A DNA stretch of 64,000 bases from contig VXAY01002113.1 in NCBI GenBank assembly GCA_013399855.1, positions 1,385,789 to 1,449,788 of the forward strand, read 5' to 3'. Below the pieces are notes generated by a model. The model had not been told where the DNA came from. It worked only from the letters and a program-made list of their open reading frames with translations, and did no database searches. This document shows positions 12,196 to 23,500 of this stretch, piece by piece. The first letter of the stretch is position 1. Every line of letters begins with the position of its first letter. The position numbers were made by a program, and so were the translations under genes. Source of the stretch: Oxyruncus cristatus (taxonomy: Eukaryota; Chordata; Aves; Passeriformes; Cotingidae).

Positions 12196-12272
12196 TCCGA
12201 TTCACCGCCGAGGAGAGGCTTTGTCTTAAAACACGGTGGCGGTTGCACCGTCCTTAACCCCAGAAACACGCG
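12196..12272. promoter_or_regulatory. Small CpG-dense patch
   Basis: Eight CpG dinucleotides fall within about 75 bases (first positions 12198, 12206, 12209, 12234, 12240, 12249, 12269 and 12271), in a window where CpGs are otherwise scarce. A second looser group follows at 12666-12700. Unmethylated regulatory DNA keeps CpGs, so a small promoter or enhancer is one explanation. It could also be a chance cluster. No TATA box or clear first exon is visible, and the assembly gap at 12914 limits what can be read downstream. Confidence 0.3.
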
Positions 12273-12913
12273 CTGGCAATTCAGCTCCTGCCCAAGTGCT
12301 TTGCTGAAAGAGCCAATACACAAGGAAATTAGTTCGCAGTTTTTCATGTGAAAAGCTGTGAAGTTCCAAAAGCCTTGTTAGAGACACACTCAGCACTGAG
12401 CTGGGGGGGAGAATCTCTGCAGAACAAGAGTACTTCATTTACCAGCATCTGCACACAAGGAATGCAGGGCTGTCACCCCCTCCCAGAACTGCCATGCTTT
12501 TGCTTTGTTTTTAAATCAGAAGTGACTGTTGCTTTAGAAAAACATTTACACAGCAAGAGATCCTTGTAACAACAGGGCTGGAGAAGCCACACTCTACGTG
12601 GACTGTGGAGGTGTGTGTGTGTGCTAGGAAGTCAACTTGGAGCCCACTGAAGCTGCCATAATTCTCCGTAACGAAGGACAGACACACACACGTCTCGCGT
12701 ACTCTTTTGAAAACCTGCCAGCTTCCACCCTACAAACTGACTGCTCAGCCTTGAGTCCAGGGCTCTCTCAAAGCAGGCTGCTGCTGTTTAATCACAGTGG
12801 TTCCTATTAGCTTAAGTGGAGTGCTGTTAGTGTTATGAGGAGGGCTCGGGCTCAAGGGCTGCAGCTTTACAGAGTCTCACACTGTGCTCGCTGCTATCCA
12901 GATCAGCTCCAAA
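12273..12913. other. Non-coding stretch with GT/CA inverted repeat
   Basis: A 13-base GT run at 12611-12623 is followed by a 10-base AC run at 12682-12691. The two could pair as a stem with a loop of about 60 bases. The stretch ends at the assembly gap. No gene is recognised. Confidence 0.5.
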
Positions 12914-12983
12914 NNNNNNNNNNNNNNNNNNNNNNNNNNNNNNNNNNNNNNNNNNNNNNNNNNNNNNNNNNNNNNNNNNNNNN
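12914..12983. other. Assembly gap (70 N)
   Basis: Seventy unknown bases. The 31 bases just before it (12883-12913) and a 31-base segment just after it (12987-13017) are clearly similar, both running from a TGTGCT start through CCAGAT to AGCT and then CAAA. The gap may therefore sit inside a tandem repeat, or two overlapping contig ends may have failed to merge. Any frame drawn across it is meaningless. Confidence 0.98.
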
Positions 12984-13734
12984 CCTTGTGCTGCCCGCTA
13001 ACCAGATAAGCTACAAAAAAAAAAAAAAAAAAATAAAACCAACCAAAAAAATCCCTGACACTTTACACAGGTCAGTGCTTTCCTCCCTAAATGAAGAAAT
13101 GCAGCTTTCCCCTCCCTGGCAAAGCACAAAACCTTTTGAAACTGAAGTGTAAACTGCAAAAGAAGTTGGTCAAAGACCGACACACAGGGCTACCAGACAG
13201 TGTTTCTGGGGTTTGGTTCTCTAATCCACCACTGGAGACACTCTTTGATATTGAACTTTGGTTTGGACTTTAGTTTCTAATTTGCTAAAATCATGATTAA
13301 GAACAGCTACTTCAAAGCAACACCCAAAACTTCTTGTTTCGTGCACTTGTTTCCCAGCAATGAGCCAGCACCATCAGACATACAGGCCTTCCTCCCCTCC
13401 CTCATCCTCACTGTATTCCATGTGCTTTCAGTTCATTATTACAGGGTCAGAAACCCCTGCTCCCACAGTTACCATTTGTGAAGCACCCAAAACATTTTTC
13501 TCCTGTAGGATTTCGAGTGCATGCGACCCATATTCTGTTTATTTACCTCCATGGCAGAATTCTCCACTTTCATTCGCTTAAAAAGGTTGCAAGGAGGAGA
13601 GTCTTGATTCTACAATGGACATCGATTTTTCAGTGCATCTAATCAAGCAAATGTTTTAGTAGAAAGTGATAGAAAAAAAAACTCCATTGGTTTGATAGCT
13701 GAATCAGAGCCCTGATTAATAAAATATCACAGAA
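12984..13734. other. Non-coding stretch with A19 run
   Basis: A run of 19 A lies at 13015-13033, right after the gap-flanking repeat. Nothing upstream is recognisable as a retrotransposed gene. The remainder has no recognised gene. Confidence 0.5.
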
Positions 13735-13853
13735 TGTTTGATTTTGGAAGGGATCTCTAGAGGTCACCTTGTCCAACAGCCCTGCTCAAGCTGCAGCACC
13801 TCAAGCAAGCAGCCAGACCTTGTTCAGAGAGCTTTGAATATCTCTAAGGTTCC
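13735..13853 (-). repeat. CR1 LINE 3' fragment
   Basis: The + strand reads ATCACAGAATG, then TTGGAAGGGATCTCTAGAGG, then TCACCTTGTCCAACAG, then CCCTGCTCAAGC, and finally TTTGAATATCTCTAAGG. This is the reverse complement of the CR1 3' end common to avian subfamilies, whose copies read CACAGAATGGTT, GGAAGGGACCT, GTCCAACCCCCTGCTCAAGC and TTTGAATATCTCCAAGG. The element is therefore a minus-strand, 5'-truncated LINE of about 120 bases. CR1 is the dominant LINE of birds and is typically truncated in this way. This is the strongest evidence for the host group. Confidence 0.93.
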
Positions 13854-16800
13854 TATTAAGAACTGTTTAAAATTGTCTACTCTTTAGGGTGAGCAATTCA
13901 TATCAGATCGGCACAGACCTTGCTAGGTCATCTTTTATCTTCTCTCACACAAGAAAAGTAGTTTGAAAGTTAACACTAAAACTTCATTGGCAATGATTTC
14001 CTCCTAGAAAGGGTATAGCGTGAGCACCTAAAACTTCATCAAATAAGCAAAAGATGGCACAAACTGTAAATCTAAATGCACTGGGAAAACTCCAAATACT
14101 TTAAACAAGACTGCTTCAGAATGAACGCTGCCTGGGGATGTTTGCATCACACCACTCTCTGGTTCTGAAGTTCTGTTTTTATGGATTTTTCATTGCTTGC
14201 CTCAGCCTTGAGATTCCGTAAAGGAACTCGGTAGAAGCTGGATTTTAAAAGCCTTTGTGATTCTTTTCTTTAAAACTTCTAAAAAATCAGATCTCCTTAA
14301 TGCTGGAGCAGCTTTATGTATAATTTATGTGTACAAACTCCAGTCACAGACACCGACTTCTGTGCTTAGGGCCAGAGGAGTAACAGCATTACTTTCATTT
14401 GTAATCTAGATACACAGAGTAACGACCAAGAAATGAAGTCTGGTGGCATCAGCCAGTGCAGCTGTACACAGAATAAAACAAACAGCACTGCTGTAGCCCT
14501 CAGAGCTGTCTCCACTCTAACACTGGAGAACCATGTGGGCTGATTTGCAGCACGGTGCAGACACTAAGAATCAATGGCTTTGCAGATTTGTACTCCACAG
14601 GAAAACATAAAGCCACAGGACCCCCTACTTGCAAATTCATCTCGTATCTTGCCTGGTTGCACTGTGTCTTGAACGGGCTTTCAGAGTTTCCCGCTTGATT
14701 AAAAAAATCCTTCAGATTGGCAAATTACATATTGCAAGCTGGATGCAAACAATGGAGCAATTAATTTACACTTAGCTAGGGAAAATCCATAACACTGAAG
14801 TCGTTCCCTTTGAATCTCAAACATCACGTGGGGTGCTTACCAATTCTAGTTATCGTTGTAGCACTAAAAATAGACTACCTCCCACGTTTGCACAGTGATA
14901 TCTCAGAAGACATATAAATTTCATTAAATTCCAGCTCTAATAATGTAACTGTAAGGGCTGAAAAGTCTCTCAGACACAGAAGCTTAGCTGGGTTAGAAAC
15001 ACAGAATAGAAGAGATGAAATGGTACACAATTTTTGGTTATATTAAAAGAATTAGTCAAGGCATAAATAGAAATACAACTAAAGTAATAATAACGTGCTA
15101 TCTGTATCTCAAGGAATTCCAGCGTAACACTTTGAAACATTATCACAAAATGGCTAGTAGTGATTCAGGGGCACGGTTTAAATACTCAAAAGGAAGGAGT
15201 AAACAACCTGTGGTCCAGGGACCTCATTTGCAAAATACCCATTCACCACTGCAAAGAGATCACAGCAGGTGCTGTGGCAGTAAGGAACAACTGGATGCAA
15301 GTTCACTTAGGCCAGTTAACTAAGGCCTGTTCTCCAGCATTTACCAGTTCCTTCCCCAGCACTCTGAGCTCCGCAGTCATAAAATCTCCACTGCAGCAAA
15401 ACAACTTAAACTTGCAAAGGCACATTAAAGCAGAGGTTAAAAGTGGTTAATCAAAAATCAAGATTTATGGCCACGGGCAAAGGTCACCAATTAATCCAGA
15501 GTGCATTATCCTAAGGAAATATTTGATGGACTTCACAAAGTAAGGAAAATCATCAATCTTTCACATGCCAGGCTACAGAAGTGCACGTGGTTCTGATTCA
15601 GGTTAAAAAGAAGATGGAGGTAAGAGTCATGTCCATGCACCTTGGGAGGGTGCAGACCTAAACTTGACCTCTGCTCGAGAACTGTGTACACGTTTTATTT
15701 CAAAGAGGTTTTCCATGTAAGCAGTAGTCAGAAGAGAAGAGCAGCCTGTTGCTCCTCTGGTTCTCCCGAGAACACTGTTCACACATCATGTCACCACTGG
15801 ATTGCTGTCCCAGCCAGCAGCCCAGCTTACACTCAAAGGCCTTCAAACTCCTTCCCTCCACCCCAGTCACTCCCCAGTCTGCCAGAGGGGAGAGCAAGGT
15901 GGTAACACCGCAACCAAAGCGGGAAACAAGAGCAGTGCCCTACAGAGAAAGGGCTGGAGAAATGCTGTGATTGCAAAGCAAGGAGGCTTCCAACACAGCA
16001 GAAAAGCCTTGAGGGAGAGAGAAGTAAGAGGCTTGTTTGCTGAACAAACTGCTGTGTTAAGAGAGGCAAGTCCAGGTCATTACAGCTCAGTGAATGACTT
16101 AGTTATGAATGAGTTTTGCTTTAAAACAAAAGCCTGGCATTTCTTTGAAGTACAGTTGATTCTCTCCAACACTGCAGATAGGGGGTATTTTACAGAGGGT
16201 TTAGCAACAGTTTGATGTGTGGCCTAAATGACAAATGAGCAGGTGGAGATGACTCCATAAATCACTTATGAGACATCACGGCCACTTTTATGCTACCAGA
16301 GTTTACAAAAATATTAACAATAAATGAATGTCAACAGAAAGGTTGTGGGAACTTTTGAGTGATTTAATTGTATTTATAATACAGAGTAGTAGTAACATGA
16401 AACCAGCTATCAATGTTTAATAAATGTTTTAGCAACATATGTTATAAATTATAAATAGGTGACTATATATGCCGTATAAAATATGCATAATGTTTGCTAA
16501 GCATGTGCTATAACTTTTAAAAAAACTATTAATAACAAAGTGACTAGAGGTAGAAAAGTTTCCAGACATGTTCAGGAAGCAATTTCTAATTAAGCAAGTA
16601 AATATTAAAGTAAATGCAATTATATTGGTCTCTGCTGTACTGTAATCATTTAATAAGTCTTCCATTCTAAGCTGCATGAAGATAGTGACTACTGTATTTG
16701 GAAAAAAGACTACATAGGATAAACTTTCCAGTTGTAGTCAGCTGCTGAGCAACTTCTTAATTCCGAACTTCTATCTCTAAAGATAAAATATCTTTTTCCT

Positions 16801-19800
16801 AATAAATATTTTAACGAAAGACAATGGAATGATTTTTGTAGCAACCGTGTGGAGCAAAATCATATCTGCTTCCCAATGTGCAGAGATCAGTAAAGCCTGT
16901 TCTAATTACAACAGTCCCTCTCATAAGTGAAAAATCTCTGCATTATCATTGGTTCTGAGGGTATTTAGTATACACAGATATCCACTTATAAAGAGAATAC
17001 ATCAATATCTAAAAGGTGATTAAGTCCAAAGTATTCAAATTTTTCTCTTCTTATGCATCAGTAAAGGAGAAAAGTCAAAATCCTCCCAGCTGGTAAGACT
17101 GTAGCTGTTCTCAAGTTCACCACAGCTAATTAAGGCAGCCTTTTATGCAAGTGTGAGACAACTAGTTAAAAACAAACAACATACATTCCCTTTCACTTAC
17201 ACGAATAACCTGATTTTGTAGCATTTTTGGCTGTGGAAATACCCAAATGTTCATTATTGCTGGCCCAGCCAGCTGAGAAACACAAAGTAGTTACTACTGC
17301 TGACATGGAGACCAAAATTATTTCTCTTTAGGGAGTAGTATTGTTCTGAAAAATAAAAATAAACGAGCTAAGAATAAGGGAGAACATTTTATTTCTCTAA
17401 TGAGGAACGTGAATACACACATCTGTGCACAGCTCTCTCCAAGCCCTCCCAACAAACACACTTGTTGTTCAAAGTGGAGCCTGAGCCCCTTAACAGCTCC
17501 TGGGTCACATTGTACTTCAGAATAACTCAAGCCCGTTACAGCAGGGCACTGCTTTGACTCGTGCACAGTAATTTTCACTGCCCTCTGTAAAGTTTCTGTC
17601 TGTTAGGAAACTCCACACAAGTGTATAATTGTCAAGCCCGTCCATTTGCCTCAGTTTGGCCTCTTTCAGCAGCAGAAGAAAGAAATTACTTGAGAGGCTC
17701 AGTGCCTTGGTTAAGTTTTGATTCATTGTCTGGGATAAGTTTACTCTCAAGGCTGCTTTTTTCTGCCTGCTCTCCTATGGCACTACTACCTAGAGAGGGA
17801 AAAACTTCTGCAGTTAATGGGAGCAACTTCATAAAACAGAGGCTAAATTAGCTGAATTCAAATATACACAGCAACAGGGAAATTGTTTGCGAGCACAGAG
17901 TTCCATTCCAACCTGATCCATCGATTGTACACTTACTCCAAATTTCAATTAACCTACTGCCTGCAACAGCACTACACAAGTGCACAGAACTAAACACATG
18001 GGTAATTGTTTGCAAGATCAGGTCAGTGATTCATCTACAATATTAAGTTGTTCAAAACTGAAAAGCTTCTGTGGGTATGAATGCCAAGGGCTCACAACTT
18101 CCATCTACAATTACCATCGATGCCTCCCAGTTTGTCTTCACTTATTCAGTGAAGAACATGCATATTTACAGAATTTAAATGAAAGCTAATGTATCTCTCA
18201 CATTAAAATTATAGCAGCTCTGTATCCTCCCATCTGGATCAGAGCAGGCAACTCCATTCATGTTCCATTTATGTGAAACCTGCACAGAAAAATGACAGGA
18301 AGAGAATCAAAAGGGAAAGGATGACAGAAAAGGAACATTTTGCACCTGTTCCCACCAAAAAAAAAAAAAAGCCCAGTTCTCTGAATTAATCTCTCAGTTT
18401 TAGATTAGCACAGTTTCATTTTGCTTGCCTTTTTGTCCTTAATTTTACACCTCTACATAGCAAGAGAAAGTCTTCCAAAAATGCAGAAATTAAGGTCATT
18501 GTCTCAGAAATGCAAGTGTTTTCTGCTACCTACTTTCCTGATGATTTTGTACATGCTCTAAGGTTGCGTGGACCCTTCCTCTGTAGAACTAGTGGAGTTG
18601 TCAGTCTCTATACTGTAGCACTGAGCAATTCCTGGGCAGGAAAGCCCAAGAGAATTCCAGGTCACTAGGAGTAAAGACAACAAAGATTTCTGCCAGTGAT
18701 CTACCAGCAGACACTGAGTTTCAGATTTACTCTGTAGGGTCACTGCAATATATGATCACCAATTACCAGCAGTAAGATTTTCATTAACAGAATTACTACA
18801 AGAATATCAGTCGCCTCCTCCTGAAAGAAGGAAGGAAAAAAAAAAAAAACACAAACACAAAATTGGATGAAGATGCTCACACTGCTGATGTATCTCTCTG
18901 GTCAGCTGTATTTTCTCTGATAGATTGCTATGATTTTTTCAGCACCCCAAACATGTCAGCAGACTTCTGAGGAATCAAAATAGTGTCCCTCTACCTGTGA
19001 TTTTTCCCCACAAACTGAATAACCCTCCAGGAAGGATCGGTTCCCCTCATCAGCGAAAGGACCATCCCAGGCCTTTCCCTTACTCGCAAAGCATTGCAAA
19101 GTTCCACTGTAATTTTTTAATGTGGTTTGAGAGCATCAGGCTGAACATATGTGACTGCTTATGGTTTATTATTAAACACAGTGATCCTCACTTACTGAAC
19201 ATTTTATGTGAAAATTAGAGGGCAGTAAACAAACAATGTTACTGCTTATTGCACTCGTAATTCCCAAACTGGTACCAGGATTTCTGACTAATTTCAGTAA
19301 GCATTTATTGCATGTTTCAAACTGTTCATCTAATCACACTGGGAATCATTTGCTTCTAATAACACAAGGAAAAGAATATAGATATCCAATTACAATGGCT
19401 TTAAAACAATCTCCCTGCTACCTCCAAGAGAATACCTTGATGAGTACCTCCCCCATTATATCAGTACCCAGTTGGCAGTACAACCACCTTTTGTTTTCCA
19501 TGTCTCACTTTTTCCTTTAAAAGACAGCCAGGCAGTTCTCAAGTCTACTGTGAGTTTCTGTACATGACCTTGTGCAGTGTGAACAGAACTCAAAGCAGAT
19601 GGTGATAAAGTTGCACAGAAGATTTAAGTTATACCCCGATCTGAAGGTCAATTTTGTTTTCAAGAGCTGCTTCAGCTTCTCACGAAAAACCCATCCACTT
19701 CTCACAGAAGCTAATGGGAATCTTTCAGCTTCTTTCCACAGGGTCTGGATTTATCCTCTGTTTGCTGCAACACGCAGTAAAAAAGGACCAAAGCACACTG

Positions 19801-20559
19801 CAGTTTTAGTGATCTTCATTAAACATCAAAAAGCAGATTGCAAGCAATGATATATCTTCTGTTGGTGTGTATTCAACTACACCAGTACCACACAGTCTGA
19901 GGCATTTGCCATTGCAAAGCAGCAGAGGTCCCTAGAGCCAACCTGGAACTGTGGCATTCCCACAGAAAAACCAAACCAACCACCCAGCTATGGAAGAAGT
20001 AGCTAGAGAAGAACAGATGAAGATGACCTTCTAGAAGATTCTCTTCCAAAAAGTTCCCCTTGGTTCTGAAAATTACATCTGCATTTCTGACCCTGCCTTC
20101 CATCCAAGTCTTCCCCAACTAATGACAGAGGGATGGAAACATTCTGTACTTGCCAACCACAACAGAGATCCTGACCCCAGTAGGATTTACCACTGGAAAA
20201 GTAGTGCAAAAGCTCCCTGAAGGTCTCCCAAGGTCTGTGCTATGCTGGCACTATTGGATTTGCAGTGAGAGGCTCAGCAGGATAAAAACAATAAATGAAC
20301 TAGATTAGATTAAATAGTCGGACATCCTCTCTTTTGAAAGAGAAAAAATAATCTAATTGAAAAAAGAATTAGAAAATAAATGACATACCCTGGGCACAGT
20401 CCCAGCAGAAACTGCTGAGGTTGATCTTTTGAATCCTTTCATTTCTGCAGAAGAGGAATAATTTCACATTTGGAAGTATCTGATAGCTTCTGGGAAACCA
20501 GATTAATTGCACAGTCCCAGTTTCAGGATCAAAAACATTCTGATGTTACAGTACATGCC
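13854..20559. other. Long non-coding stretch (about 6.7 kb)
   Basis: No gene, RNA gene or recent transposable element is recognised. It contains A14 runs at 18357-18370 and 18836-18849. An AT-rich, low-CpG block at 16290-16680 is listed separately. Frames up to 137 codons (15802-16215) overlap others on the same and opposite strand and show no domain. I see no convincing paired splice sites. Confidence 0.55.
16290..16680. other. AT-rich block, possible conserved non-coding element
   Basis: This block is strongly AT-rich with many TAAT, ATAAAT and TTAATAAAT words and no simple-repeat structure. Such sequence is typical of developmental enhancers in bird gene deserts but equally of neutral AT-rich DNA. 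Without an alignment to other species I cannot distinguish these. Confidence 0.15.
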
Positions 20560-20585
20560 TTTTTCTTTTTTTTTTCTTTTTTTTT
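20560..20585 (+). repeat. T-rich homopolymer tract
   Basis: Twenty-six bases of T interrupted only by two C. Its complement would be an A-rich tail, but no processed pseudogene or SINE is recognisable beside it on the minus strand. Confidence 0.85.
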
Positions 20586-23500
20586 GGATTATCTATCTCT
20601 TGCTGTTCAGTTCAGATAAATTTCATAAACTAGAAGCTTCATGCCACTTTCTATTGAAGTTGATATTCCAGATAACTTCAAGACTGATAAGGAGGCTCCT
20701 TCCCTATTATTGCTATGACTCCTATTTCTTAGGTAGCACCTAAAGACCAAGCCAGACCAATGGCAAATTGTGTCAGGCTCTGTAGAGGCACAGTGGGGCA
20801 AGTCCTTGAGCCAGGAAGGTTATAAATTACAGTGCAGGGACACAACCTGGGCTTGAAGCGGCAAAACACAGAGCAAATACCCCAACAGATGTATCTGCTA
20901 CAGGTTTTTCTCTCCAGAACAGTGAGTGGTTACTAGGAGTGTGTAAGCTAGAGAGAGGGAAGAGGAAGATGGAAAACCTGATAGGGTTTCTTTTCTTATG
21001 GATTGCAGGACACAAGGCATCAATGGGAGATCTTGGGCTGGACAGTGTGGGAAAAGGACAGAGAAAAGTCAAACTGCAAGAAGGCTCCTGAGCACCAAGA
21101 GGGTCCCCTGCTTACCAGCTTCAGTTCTCACCCATTTTCTTGTCAAGTTCATCCAAGGAGGAGGAAATTAATGCACAGATCCCAGTGCTCCTGCAGTGGA
21201 GGAGTGTGGCACATGACTGTGTACAGTCCTGGGCTGAGGGAAGGGCACTGACCACCAGTATGCCACTGCTATTAGAGTAAGTCTACGTGCAGCCACACTG
21301 AACTTGGGCTGGTTTGTATTACTGCTACATTTTTCTTTCTTCCAATTCAGTTCTTGCTCTCTCCAGCTTTAGAATCTCAGGTTTTTTTCAGAATTCTCAG
21401 AACTAGATGAAAAATAGTGTAATTTTTGTCAAAAAAAAAGAGTATGAAATTGTCTTTGCTTTAAATTTTTAACCAGCACTGCAGAGTCTCTGAGCAGTTG
21501 CCTCAAATTAGACTTAAAATGAATCTTTCATAAGTCCAAGCTCTGATAAATTCTATCCCATTCTGAGTTTTATCCATAGTTCCTTATTTCAGCTGGGGGG
21601 AGGGGGAAAATCCAATCAGTTTGTGAAGATGCCATGAGAGGAATTGCACTGTGTGATTCCTCCATCTGCCTTACAAGTTCCATAGGCGCTCCAGGCTTCT
21701 GGGTGATCACAGAGACAAGACTTCTGACCACCCAAAATTATCTGCTGCACGAGCTTTCAGGTTCCCTTATACACAAATAGCTCTGATTACCTGTAATAAA
21801 CCTAAACCAAACAAGTGTTGCCCACTGGAGTTTATTCTTCTGTTTTCATGCTATGCAAGCACAGTGCAGCCAGACAGTGCATGTCCATGAGCAAAGCAGA
21901 GAGGCTGGGCAACACCAGGAAGTGTTTCATGTTAATTATTGGGCTACTAATGGAATAACCCCTGAAGCTTTTAGTTTCCAGATGCTAAGAAGACTTTGCT
22001 TGCCTGTGCTGGTTAGTTATTCAACCACAGAGAGAAGAAAACCAGTGGATAGCACTGATATATAAACAGACATCATCACTTAAAGCCATATTTTCAGTGA
22101 GGATTTTTTGGCACTCACTGCATCGAGAATTGAGCACCCAGCCAGTGTCCCACAGGGTCCTTTGAATATTGTACATGGGCCAACAGCAGACAACTGCTTC
22201 TGGAACACATGGTGAAGTACTACAAGGGCTTAGGATTCAGTGTGTTCTTTTCCACTCATTTAAGTAGCTCCACTGCCATTCTTTCAAACCACTTAATCCT
22301 CTTTCCTCTCCCCTTTACCATGTACCATAAAAAACACACTCTCCTGTGGGTACAGTGCCAAGGTCCACATTTCCCCAAGTATTACTCATTCCTCAAACCT
22401 AAATGCTTGTTTTCTTCCCATATCTCACAGGGCTAAAGCCAAGAAGGTTTTTATGCCCTTCATAACGTAGTTCCCGACCCCACACAAATCTCCCCCTTTC
22501 ACCAGCAATGATCAATACAACACTGAGCTTGTCACTGCTCATGTATTTGTGCAAACCTGCTGCTGACCTCATTGCTGTTCCATTCCCCTTTGCTCTACAA
22601 ACAGCCCCCTTAAATCAATTATTTATCAGGTCCACAGGGACTTCAGTAATAATTGCAATGAGATTTGTGGCTTCTGGACCAAAATGAAATCCCGTAACGC
22701 AAAAAGTTGCCTGTTCATACCTCATTTTCCAATTTCTTTTGAAGTCCCTACAAAATAGCCAAACCCTTGAGCAGGCTGAGATTTAATAGCTCTTCGGCAG
22801 CACTTACTGAAATTATCCCGTGCACAATGAGAAATCCAATGTTAAAGGCAAGAAGATGGCATTGCCTTCTCCCCAAGTGCCAAGCCAGCTAAGCCCTCAG
22901 GGCTTTATTTCCCACCATCTGCAACACCTCTCTACTCTCTCATTATATGCAGCTCCACAAGGATCCTCACACATGCTTTATGTCTAATATGTTGTCTCAG
23001 ATGCTGTGAGTTCCTCTCTAGGAACGATCCAAGCCATCCATGCTGCACAAAATACTTGGTGTTTTTTTTTTTTCTTCAGAAATGTCAGCAGAGCTCGACA
23101 CTTTTGCAAGGAAAACCAACTCAATAGAGAGAAGCTTTAGCACTGGGAACGAGGAGGCTTTTAACAGATTTGAGATAGCCTGGCGGATTCCCCACTGTAT
23201 TCTTCCATTTCAGTCTGGTTGCAGAAACACGGGGGGGGAATAATAGGAGAGAGAGTCTCAGTGGTGAATTAGGACCCTTATCTATACAACCCCTGTGTGA
23301 GAAATGCATTCTTATCCAAGTCTCTTAGGCACTGCTGTACCAGCTTTGAGCAACTTTTGGGTATAAACAACACCATTAGCCACCAGGTTGTCTACAGGAA
23401 ACATCCACAAACAGTTCAACAGGACAGGAAACTCCAATATCTGGTATGGGAATTGTAGGAAAAAACTTCCCCCAGTAAGATTGAGAGCTTTGATACATTA

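Noticed and set aside
12835..13152. 105-codon frame spanning the 12.9 kb gap
   Set aside because: Twenty-four of its codons are N, so there is no evidence that the frame is continuous.
23040..23243. Exon after a strong T-rich acceptor near 23084
   Set aside because: No donor site closes it within the open frame, and the peptide is not recognised.
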